Shown here one piece after another: positions 33,695-64,000 of a stretch of DNA of 64,000 nt. The notes beneath the pieces were generated by a model, which saw only the letters and a list, made by a program, of their open reading frames with translations, searched no databases and had not been told where the DNA came from. A program made the translations under genes and the position numbers. How positions within the stretch are numbered: the stretch's first letter is position 1; each line of letters begins with the position of its first letter. The stretch comes from Chionoecetes opilio. Lineage: Eukaryota > Arthropoda > Malacostraca > Decapoda > Majidae. The DNA is taken from contig JACEEZ010010991.1 of NCBI GenBank assembly GCA_016584305.1, forward strand, positions 37,501 through 101,500, in the 5' to 3' direction.

Positions 33695-36140
33695 GCACCC
33701 AGTGAACCTTTGAAGCATTTCAATTCTCATTTCAAATAATCAATTGTTGGCAGCAAAGCCGAGAGCCTTAGCCTTGGTTGGCAGCATAAAGAAATATATT
33801 GATGTGGTGCCAGGGTTTTGTGGGTTGTTCCTGGTGCCTTTGTTATTGAATGATATTAATTGATTAGGATTTTTCATTGATTACAACTGAATTGAGAATT
33901 GAAACTTGTCTTATAACTTCACTAGTTATTTGTTGTACGAACACTTCTCGCTGCGGAGAGTACTGAAATGGGAATGAACTTAAGGGAAAGGGGTAGGGGT
34001 AGGAGTTAAGGAGTGAGGGGGATTGCTGCCACCAGCTCAGGCAAGTAGTTCTATGGTTTTACTTCCTAGGCACGTTTGAATAGATATATATTAGATTTAT
34101 CTTGGTAGTCGTGGTTGATACGTGGAATTATACCGAGTAAGGCTGACACTCTTTTGGAAGTGTGGGGAATTACTGTCCTAACACAGAATAATCACCTGAG
34201 GTTTCTACTAAATGACACAAGAACTATATTTGAAACATCATCCTATTTATTCATCCTGAAGTATTATGTCTCTGGTTTGAGATCTCAGACACACATATAA
34301 GCTCTAATCCAACACAAGAAAGCTCTCCAATCTGATACGGGAAAACTCTCCCCATCTGATAAAGGAAAGCTCTTATGAGCATAACCTTCCTCACTGAATC
34401 CTATTAATGAATTATCCTTCACTTATGTAACATACCGCTGAATACTTATAGTTATACATGGAAAATATAAGGGGGGAATATAAGAGTAAGAATGTTGTTT
34501 GCGTTTCACTTAAAAAACCATGTGACGGGTTTTTTTGGTCAGACCGAGACGTCCGTCTGAGTCTGGAGAAAAGTGGAGAGACGACTCCGTTAATAACACT
34601 TATAAGGATGGGCAGGCCTCCTATGCGTTAGTGAAACTGAACAACTGTACCTATATGAGAATATAGATAGATATAATATAACAAGGAAGGGGGGGGGGGA
34701 ATAGGAGCGAGATACCGAGGTCTTACCTGGAGAAAAGTGGAGAGACGACTGGCTCTCTCGAGGGTAACTAAGGCGAGGTTGGGATGAAAGGCGGGAAGAA
34801 AGGGAATGTTTGGATACCCTGAACGGCTTCCCCTGAAGGGATTATCAGCCCATGAATGACTTTAATTAACTAATGAAACAAGTATACATGAAATGGCTGC
34901 CTATAATACAGTTCTTCAACTTTGATATAGAAGAATTTAATATGTTTATTCTAATATCCGGGGAAAGTGTTATTTTCGTCGTTCAAGCATACGAACGCGT
35001 TTTTTTGAGAGACGAGGTAGTGGAGTCGAGACATAAATTTGGTCGACTTTTAATTTAGCAAATAACTCTACTAACCCATCCATTTATGAACGTGATCTGT
35101 CACTATTGTGTCTAGTTTGAAGGACATTAAGAATCTAGGAGTGTTCCTTGATCTGATAGGAGGGTGAGGGGAGGATGAAAAGCTTTGAATCCATTAGTTA
35201 TCAATGATCGCGAAATAAGTGTCCCACGAATTTTGACTCGTACTCGGAGTGTATGGGGGGAGGGAGTGAGGGAAGGGAGGAAGATAGAAGTGAGAGATAG
35301 AAAGAAAGAAGATAAATTTCACGAGAAACGAAAAGATTGAATTGCTTACGGACATAACCCGGGAATTGTATGATAGGAATTCCCATCCTATCTCTTCCGA
35401 ATAACGGGCATTACATTGATTTCCACCAAAAACGAGAACAAATCCAAAACACATCAAAACTAATCAGAAAAGATTAGAGTAACCTTCAAAAGTAGCCCCG
35501 CTAGTTCACTAACCTAACCCGGGCATTGATTACGTAACCTAACCTCGCTGAGGGAGGGGTGGTTAGCCCCCCCCCAGGACCCCCCCCGTGTTATTTTTCA
35601 TTTCCGACGGTTGTTGTGGGGGTTAGAAATACTCCTTATGATGAGAATGAGCCCTCCAGGGTTATAACGGACGAGAGTTTCACGTTCGCTACAGACATTA
35701 TTACTCACGTTTTCTGTATTTTTTTTTGCTCAGTATACTGTACACTGCTACTCTACTTGTGCTTAATATACAAAAATTATGTATATATTAAAATTATCCT
35801 TTTGTTGTCTATAACGCAGACAGACACACCCTTCTCCATCAAACTCTATTTGGACACTGAGCCACGGAGTGGCTCAGTGTCCTAGGATACCTAGGATACT
35901 GTCCTAGGCAGTGACACCTAGGATATTCTGGCAGATCAGGAAATTCACACTTCGACGAGGGTAGCCAATCATAGACAGCCAAAATTAGCCAATGACAGGC
36001 GTGCATTTTTTTTCCTTTAGCCAATCAGTCACACTATTTTCGGGAGCCAATCAAAGGCTATTAAAATTTTTGAGCGGCCAATCGTAGGCTCTTAATTAAA
36101 ACAAAGCTCCTAAATTTGTATCGGCCCTTAAAAGTCAGTT
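33695..36140. other. Intergenic, no gene seen
   Basis: Contains a direct duplication of TGGAGAAAAGTGGAGAGACG (near 34564 and 34733), a G run at 34688, GGTTAG-rich sequence at 35515-35600 and a short perfect hairpin at 35851-35880. No coding exon recognised. Confidence 0.4.
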
Positions 36141-36176
36141 GGCTTTTTGCCATGGAGTGTGGAGGATGTTCAGTGA

Positions 36177-36383
36177 CAGGTCCTTATCATCAGTGACTCT
36201 TGGAAAGCCTATAGTGGCCTCAGCGACCTGGGATATACACCCAGAGTCATGAACCACTCTAAGAACTTTGTGAATCCAGTGACGCGGGTCCACACCAACA
36301 ATATTGAACGGCTCTGGAAAGACATTAAGAGCTGGGTGCTCAGAGCTGGGTCTGCCACAGTCACCAAGACACCAAGCAAGTAA
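36177..36383 (+). pseudogene. Merlin/ISXO2-type transposase C-terminal fragment
   Basis: An open frame of 68 codons plus stop reads VLIISDSWKAYSGLSDLGY, then MNHSKNFVNPVTRVHTNNIE and RLWKDIKSWVLR. The pattern SDxWxAYxxL...xNHSxxFVxPxTxxHTNxIExxW is the DDE domain of IS1016/ISXO2-like (Merlin) transposases; the Asp of SDSW and the Glu of NNIE are catalytic-type residues. The N-terminal part was not found, so it is a truncated remnant. Confidence 0.75.
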
Positions 36384-36409
36384 GAGTGTTAAGGTTAGGT
36401 TTGGTATAC

Positions 36410-36665
36410 TTTGTGGTTAAGGTTTGGTTAGGTTTCATTAAAGCCTATAAATATAGGTTAGGTTTGATTAAAACCTATAAGTTTAGGTTAGGTTTCATTA
36501 AAGCCTATAAGTTTAGGTCATGTTTCATTAAAACCTATAAGTTTAGGTTAGGTTTCATTAAAGCCTATAAGTTTAGGTTATGGTTTCATTAAAGCCTATA
36601 AGTTTAGGTCATGTTTCATTAAAACCTATAAGTTTAGGTTAGGTTTCATTAAAGCCTATAAGACC
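36410..36665. repeat. 30-bp minisatellite TTTCATTAAAGCCTATAAGT
   Basis: About eight copies of a unit containing TTTAGGTTAGG and TTTCATTAAAGCCTATAAG, directly after the Merlin fragment. Confidence 0.85.
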
Positions 36666-36751
36666 CTGACTAATTTTTCCCGGTCAAGTTTTATTGCTTT
36701 TTCTGATGATTTATTTATTTATTTATTTATTTTTTAAACTATGGTTTTGCG

Positions 36752-37345
36752 GTCACCCGAAATATACCAAAAACCGGTTTTTGGTATACCTGATACCAAA
36801 AAACCTTTTTGGTCCATACCAAAACCTTTTTAGTGGGTGATATCCAGTTTTAAAATATATATTTGCATATTCGATCTTCAGGTTTTGTCTGGGCGAATCA
36901 TAACTAGCGATGAATTTGAAGGGAAAGGATATTGTGTGGGTTTTTGGTAGCACAGCCAGGTTTTTGGCAGGCGCTCACTAAATAACGGCAATATTATGAA
37001 CGACGCATATGCTGCATGAGTCACGTGCATGTCCAAAATTAATTTACGACCATCAACTGTGTTCTATAGTTTGATAGCAATTCCTGTATTTCATAACGCC
37101 CAAGCCAAAAACCCACACAAGTCATGCCAAAAACCTCCCTACACGAATAATATATATGTGTAGTTTAGATTCACGCTTTATATATAAAAAGATCTACACT
37201 AGATTGATACATCCGACAATTATGAAATAAAAAATCTTTGCTCATTCAACAATTAATTGGTTTTTGGTATGGATCAAAAAGGTTTTTGGTATCAGGTATA
37301 CCAAAAACCGGTTTTTGGTACATTTCGGTCGACCCTGGTTTTGCG
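36752..37345. mobile_element. Foldback element rich in ACCAAAAACC
   Basis: Left arm ACCCGAAATATACCAAAAAC, right arm TTTTTGGTACATTTCGGTC. GGTTTTGC is present on both outer sides and may be an 8-bp target duplication. The interior is unique AT-rich DNA. Confidence 0.65.
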
Positions 37346-37724
37346 CAAAATAAAACTATCTCCATTAGAAAAAGCACTTATTTTAGGCCAGGAAAAACTA
37401 GTCGGTGTCTCTGAAAAAGACCATGAAACTCGTCCATTATTACCCCATCCAGGATACTTAAAACCACCGATTGAGTATTGGTTGTAACGCAGAGGGCCTC
37501 AGTTAGGTCAGTATTGTTTGTCACTGCATATTTACCGTACATCCACAGTGTTGTGCAGGGCTGTCCTATCACTCACTCTCATGCCATCATGCATTAAGGA
37601 CCTTCTCAATGTCAGGGGGCGTACCGCAGTGACCACCTCCCACACCACCACAGTGACTCCCACACCACCACAGTGACTCGCGCACCTCAACAAAAACAAT
37701 CAAAACTCACACTTCCTTACTTAC

Positions 37725-37905
37725 CCAAAACGAAGCACGCCTCGATGTCACTTGCCACATTGACAAAGAAAGCTTCCCGTGAGCTGCACCTTGTCCCTCA
37801 AGCAGCAGTAGTCCTGTCAGTGTGTGTGCAGCTGCGTATGACAGTGACAGTGACAGCAGCCAGCAGCCTTTCTCCCAGCTGATCACAACACAACACGTCA
37901 CCGCC
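37725..37905 (-). other. Candidate non-coding first exon (FAM114A leader?)
   Basis: A GC-richer island on the minus strand ending in a strong donor (TTTTGG|GTAAGTAAGG, GT at 37724-37723). No convincing protein is encoded. It is the nearest good donor I noticed upstream of the FAM114A first coding exon, whose acceptor is at 32276-32277. Linking them is inference only. Confidence 0.3.
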
Positions 37906-38094
37906 TGTGTTTTGTTGCAATGTACACTTTTTACAACGGCTCACATTACACTCCTCCTTGTGTTGACCTGACTGAGCTCTATGTTATTATAGAGCTCAGT
38001 GATGACCTACGTATTGTGTATATTATTGGTAAGAGAAAGCTGAAATTTGTAATTCACTGCTGCCACATCTGATTTGTCTGGCAACAGTATGGGC

Positions 38095-38575
38095 TACCGT
38101 AGGTAACAGTAAAGTCGCCACCTGCAGTGATGTCGCCAGGCGCCATATATTACGAATTATAGCATCACTACTGATTTTCATGTGCCACTGAGATAATACA
38201 CAGTAGTTTATATCATGACTGTATAATCTATTCTGTTTCAGCGTTGTTTTATGCTTTGTATCTGCAAGTATAGACGGTTTCAAATTTCACTACGCATTTT
38301 TTTTTTGGGGCGACGACGACAGCGGTACGACACTCAGTAAATAAACCCTAGATGGCGACTCTACTGTTGGTAGCCACTTTGTAGATATTTTTGTAATTTG
38401 TTCATTTATAGCCATACTATGACACAGATGAAGACACAAAATGACACAAGAGTCTCCAAATAGCCCCTTCTAACTTTCCTGAAATCATGGATGTAGAAAT
38501 GTAACTATTAACGCCACCACACATCTGTAAACACAAAAAAAAGTTGTCCTGGCGACTTAACTGTTATCTACGGTA
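38095..38575. mobile_element. TA-flanked mariner-type MITE, long class
   Basis: Ends TACCGTAGGTAACAG and CTGTTATCTACGGTA; about 480 bp. Confidence 0.85.
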
Positions 38576-38732
38576 CAAATGAATCTCTAGAAGAAAAAAA
38601 TTATAGCAAGTTTGCACACCTCTAGTCTGGTTATTTCAAGTATTTGCTACCTACATAAATCTATATTATTAGTTTTATAACTTCTCAATCTTGCACTTTA
38701 ACAAATCACCTAAGATTCCATTCATACCTACC

Positions 38733-38979
38733 GACCGTAGATAACACCATGTACAGTCGCGTCACTCGCCACTGCACTAATGTCGCCACGCGCATATTAT
38801 AAATTTTAGCATCACTACAGACTTGTATGTGCCATTGAAGACATGTAGTGTGATGTAAATTATATAAACTACTGTGCATGCCTCTTCAATGACACATACA
38901 AGTCTGTAGTGATGTTAAAATGTGTAATATATGGCGCCTGGCGACATTAGTGCAGTGGCAACCAGTGTTATTGATGGTA
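38733..38979. mobile_element. TA-type mariner MITE, short class
   Basis: Palindrome with ACCGTAGATAACACC and GTGTTATTGATGGT ends, about 247 bp. Confidence 0.75.
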
Positions 38980-39427
38980 ATGAAACTTGGGAAAATTTTG
39001 TATAGCAAGTTAGCACACCTGTAGTATGGTTATTTCAAGTGTTTTCTACATCTTATCATTACTCAATTCACTTTAACATTACTCAATTCACTTTAACAAA
39101 TAACCTAAAAATCCACCATACCTAAATCTTCATCTCTTTCCAGTCATGGTTGTTGACCTCCCTTATACCTTCTACCTCACACTTGTATTGAATAAGGAAA
39201 CTAATCATTTTTCAGTATGAATATATATATATTTCCTAATGACAAAAATTAATAAATAAATGTTATAGTTATGGTTTTTGCATTTTGCCGGTGTAGTGAG
39301 CGACAAGACAGGCGGTGATCACACTATATATCAGAGGTGTATTCATCATCTAGTTGTATTTTACAGGGCCTGAGCAACGCTCGTGTGGCCCCGTCTCCAT
39401 ATCAACATTTATTTTATCATTCATCCT

Positions 39428-39655
39428 TAGGTAGTGTTTAGCATTGGCCGAAGCCAGCACCCCGGGAAGGGGGTCACAAACCCCCGGCTAACACCCGGTA
39501 CCCATTCACTGCTGGGTGGACAGGGGCTCGGGTTTTAAGAAGACCGCCCGTCTGTCTTCGCTCCGCCCGGGGATCGAACCCAGGACTTCTCGGTTGTGAG
39601 CCGAGCGTGCTATCCCTTACACTACGGAGTTCCCCCTTACACTACGGAGTTCCCC
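39428..39655 (-). mobile_element. tRNA-derived SINE
   Basis: Read on the minus strand the head has tRNA features: CTCCGTAGTGTAAGGGATAG (A-box-like), an anticodon arm CTCGGCTCACAACCGAG (anticodon CAC, Val-type) and GGTTCGATCCC (B box), then CGGAG closing the acceptor stem. A non-tRNA body follows to about 39428. The acceptor 5' half is duplicated in tandem (39616-39655). A SINE head rather than a working tRNA gene. Confidence 0.65.
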
Positions 39656-39713
39656 ATGTGTGTGTGTGTGTTCCCCATAGAGTGTGTGTGTGTGTGTGTG
39701 TGTTCCCCATAGT

Positions 39714-39783
<70 letters not shown>
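39656..39783. repeat. GT microsatellite with TTCCCCATAG interruptions
   Basis: (GT)n in three blocks separated by copies of GTTCCCCATAG derived from the SINE end. Confidence 0.9.
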
Positions 39784-39785
<2 letters not shown>

Positions 39786-39873
39786 TCAAAAATCTAATTC
39801 CTTGGCTAATTATAAATCTGATAATACAAAGCAGATGCAAATAATTATATCACAATATTAGTCAATTTCACTC

Positions 39874-40082
39874 TTAACCCCTTGAGGCCCAGAATGTAAT
39901 TTCCATTGTAATTTGGGTACCATTATACAATTTTAATTAATATAAGCAATATTTTATAGATATGACCTGTTTAGTATCCTTGTCCACGAGCTAATTTGGT
40001 GTATTAAGCAACTGTTCGTAATTTTATGGCTAACAAGACACTTTTACATAGCAAAGGAAAGATGTGGGCGTGAAGGGGTCAA
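39874..40082 (+). mobile_element. TTAA MITE
   Basis: Left TTAA intact, right border mutated to TCAA. Confidence 0.8.
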
Positions 40083-40341
40083 TACAAATCATACTCCTTC
40101 AATAAGCTCAATGTTATCTAGGCTACACCGGCAAATATCTGTCATAAAGCACTTCACTTGCATACATTTCAATACAATAAATACTCATTGTATGCATGCG
40201 ATCATAAGGTTAAGATGAGAAAAAGTTATAATGTATGGATGAGGAATGAATATTACTGATCCAATAATACGTAGTGTGTGTACTACTATATAGCTGGGTC
40301 AATAGAGCAATTCAGGCACTACTTCTCCACTCACCACTGTA

Positions 40342-40520
40342 TAGGAGGCCCTTATTTCAGAAAGTCGATAAGCGCCATCCATAAAAAACTAAGAAAATGG
40401 CTTCAAAATGTTTCAATGTTCACAAGATATGACATTTTGAACATTGAAACATTTTGAAGCCATTTTCTTAAGTTTTTTATGGATGGCGCTTATCGACTTA
40501 CTGAAATAAGCGCCTCCTAT
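40342..40520. mobile_element. Hairpin MITE (GGCGCTTATTTCAG family)
   Basis: Almost perfect inverted repeat of about 80 bp per arm, with AAAATGGCTTCAAAATGTTT and its complement around a short loop. A second copy is at 47554-47724. Confidence 0.85.
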
Positions 40521-41218
40521 ATCTTAATTATCAATATATTCACTTGTAGTATTAGCAATGCTACTCAATGAAGTGTACAGAGGATTGAGATCATGGCTAA
40601 CATTATGAATATTATCTCATTAATATTTCCAAATGACATGGAGTTAGTGTATTTTCTATTTTATATGAGCTAAGTACTCTGTGTTTGTGCCACTCCACGC
40701 TGGGAAAGGTCCTATATTAAAAAAAGATATATATAGTAGTATATTGATGTGAGTTACCACAGGACACAAGATGAAGCCTACAAATCTGAATGCCAAAGCA
40801 CGGGTATATTTTAGAGTTTATATACTCCCTTTATATATTGAGGCATAAACCCTTGTAATATCAATGTACAAGGCATCCAACGTGCTGTGTGTGTGTGTGT
40901 GTGTGTGTGTGATCAATGTTACATGGTATACACACACAGGCAGCAAAGTATTGAGTTGTTGACAATGAACTCTTTACTGCAATGACATAGTATTCATTAT
41001 ATATTATATTAAAGGGTTATTTAATTGGCCAGGTACATTAGACTATCACCATTTTGTATGTAATATATCTGATTGAATATTCATAAAGCTGTAATTAGTG
41101 TACACAGTCATCTTTGGTAGCGTGATTGGGATATACGTAGCTATTGCTAGATTACTGTAGTATATATCTAGTGAAGGAGTATAGTTGACACTCATTTCTC
41201 ACATGTCCCTGGTTGCCT

Positions 41219-41452
41219 ACTATCAATAACACTACAGTCGCCAGTCGCCACTGCACTAATGTCGTCAGGTGCCATATATCACAAATTTTAGCATCACTAC
41301 AGGCTTGTACGTGTACTGAAGAGGCATGCACAGTAGTTTATATTATGTACCTGTCATCAGTGGCACATACAAGTCTGTAGTGATGCTAAAATTTGTAATA
41401 CATGGCGCCTGGCAACATTACTGCAGTGGCGACTACAGTGTTATTGACGGTA
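41219..41452. mobile_element. TA-type mariner MITE, short class
   Basis: Ends TATCAATAACACTACAG and CTACAGTGTTATTGACGGTA; immediately downstream of the HSF stop codon. Confidence 0.75.
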
Positions 41453-41503
41453 AAGTAAGTGGCTACAATAATTTCATTCCTCCGGTAAGGCGATAATGAG
41501 AGA

Positions 41504-62894
<21,391 letters not shown>

Positions 62895-62907
62895 CTGAAA
62901 ACATCAA

Positions 62908-63085
62908 CATTAGAACATAAGAACATAAGGAAGCTACAAGAGGCTTACACGTGGTAGTTCCTGTTACTTAACACTACCTACATCCATCTTTCATCCCCAT
63001 CCATGAAATGATCTAGCCTCCTTTTATAGCTCCCTATTGACTCTGCACTAACTACCTGATTACTGAGTCCATTCCAATTATTTAT
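62908..63085 (-). mobile_element. CR1-like LINE 3' end near the HSF exon acceptor
   Basis: The tail begins about 15 bases upstream of the exon at 62894; the body runs to GTCCATTCCAATTATTTA. Confidence 0.8.
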
Positions 63086-63210
63086 ATCGTCGCGACATTC
63101 ACGTCGACATGAAAAATTGGAACACTCGACGACGTCAGCGACAATTAAACTTATAATATCTCTAAAAGTAATGATTTGCGGAGGAAGCTTATCTATAATA
63201 ATATAAGCGA

Positions 63211-63212
<2 letters not shown>

Positions 63213-63286
<74 letters not shown>
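63213..63286. repeat. GT microsatellite
   Basis: (GT)n of about 74 bp followed by CCGCTCCAGGTGCCGCC. Confidence 0.95.
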
Positions 63287-63288
<2 letters not shown>

Positions 63289-63469
63289 GCTCCAGGTGCC
63301 GCCCCCTGTGGCGGAATCCCCTCAAATGGCACAGTTTTGGAACCGGCTCGAGCAGGGGAAGGTTTTAAGCCTATTTATGAGATGATCCGATAACCTCTTT
63401 TTTTTTTTTTTAGCAGCCTATTAGCGAGAATTGTGACAAAAAGTGGGTTACGAGAATTGAGGAAACCTT

Positions 63470-63735
63470 GATGTAGGGTGATGGGTAATGGGTGAGTAAA
63501 TGGGTGGGGTGATGGGTAATGGGTGTGGGGTGATGGGTGAGTGAATGGGTGGGGGGTGATGGGTGATGGGTGAGGGAATAGATGGGGGGTGATGGGTAAT
63601 GGGTGAGTGAATGGGTGTGTGGTGATGGATAATAATGGGTGAGTGAATGGGTGGAGGGGGGGGGGCGGTAATGGGTGAGTGAATGGGTGGGGGGTGATGA
63701 GTAATGGGTGAGTGAATGGGTTGGGGGTGATGTGA
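63470..63735. repeat. Minisatellite GGGTGAGTGAATGGGTGGGG
   Basis: About eight imperfect copies of a 30-36 bp unit containing GTGATGGGTAATGGGTGAG. Confidence 0.85.
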
Positions 63736-63739
63736 ATAG

Positions 63740-63816
63740 GTTGGCATTAATACATACATTTCTACATCCATGATTTCAGGAAAGCTAGAAGGGGCTATCT
63801 GGAGAGTCTGTGTTTG
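63740..63816. mobile_element. Internal fragment of the long mariner-type MITE
   Basis: Contains ACATTTCTACATCCATGATT and AGGGGCTATCTGGAGAGTCT, shared with the long-class copies; ends are missing. Confidence 0.6.
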
Positions 63817-64000
63817 GTGGGCCAAAGGCCCACCAATAGCCCTCCGCAGGAGCTAGCCAAAAAGTCCGCCCGGAGGGCGGCTTTGCGGCTAGTAGAGAAT
63901 GTTTCTCAGAATCCATTAAGATAAATAGAAATCATGCTCCGAATTATGTAGGAAATTCTGGGGTAAATTTTTACACTAGGACCGAAATTCCCTGCACAAT

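Noticed and set aside
35851..35880. Perfect GC-rich hairpin ACACTGAGCCAC...GTGGCTCAGTGT, terminator-like
   Set aside because: Rho-independent termination does not apply to nuclear genes of this kind, and no gene ends here; probably repeat debris.
39563..39637. Possible tRNA-Val gene (anticodon CAC) on the minus strand
   Set aside because: The acceptor stem pairs poorly, the 5' half is duplicated and a SINE body follows, so I call it a SINE head.
63448..63825. 125-codon His/Pro-rich minus-strand ORF
   Set aside because: Translation of the GGGTGATGGGTGAG minisatellite plus a MITE fragment.

Overview
This is eukaryotic nuclear DNA, most likely from a decapod crustacean. Genes are split into small exons with GT/AG introns. 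The sequence is AT-rich and crowded with microsatellites, minisatellites and small DNA transposons, and a CR1-like LINE 3' end with an octamer TTCTTATG tail recurs about twenty times. The leucine-rich-repeat gene resembles the secreted LRR proteins often annotated in decapods. Species cannot be read from the sequence.

Every gene I can support lies on the minus strand. From right to left (direction of transcription): a heat shock factor gene enters at about 62.9 kb and runs to 41.5 kb; its first exon lies beyond the right edge. A nine-coding-exon FAM114A (NOXP20) family gene covers 32.3-26.7 kb. A two-exon CMC4 gene covers 24.5-20.2 kb. A small unrecognised membrane-protein ORF (18.2-18.0 kb) is followed seven bases later by an NDUFAF8-like ORF (18.0-17.8 kb), an arrangement that looks dicistronic. 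An intronless PIGM gene (GPI mannosyltransferase 1) is at 17.4-16.2 kb. A secreted LRR gene of at least eight exons covers 11.6-3.2 kb. CMC4, NDUFAF8 and perhaps the membrane ORF are small mitochondrial proteins, but the window as a whole is not one pathway.

The rest is mostly mobile DNA: a TTAA-flanked piggyBac-type MITE (about 15 copies), TA-flanked mariner/Tigger-type MITEs in several size classes, PIF/Harbinger-type MITEs with 3-bp duplications, a dead 2.7-kb hAT element with an intact 8-bp target duplication, a Merlin/ISXO2-type transposase fragment, LINE fragments, a tRNA-derived SINE, and a 1-kb element whose inverted-repeat end has become a tandem array. Several insertions are nested.

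The block from about 51.24 to 58.86 kb is poor-quality assembly. It starts as an error-filled second copy of 50.1-51.2 kb, contains 2.8 kb of GA-rich purine sequence, and carries garbled versions of conserved heat-shock-factor exons and of repeats that are clean elsewhere. Apparent frameshifts there should not be read as biology. I found no CRISPR array, operon-type regulation or other prokaryotic feature, and no clear new multi-gene system. The best leads are the dicistronic unit, the repeated placement of CR1 tails at splice sites, and the element with the arrayed terminal repeat.
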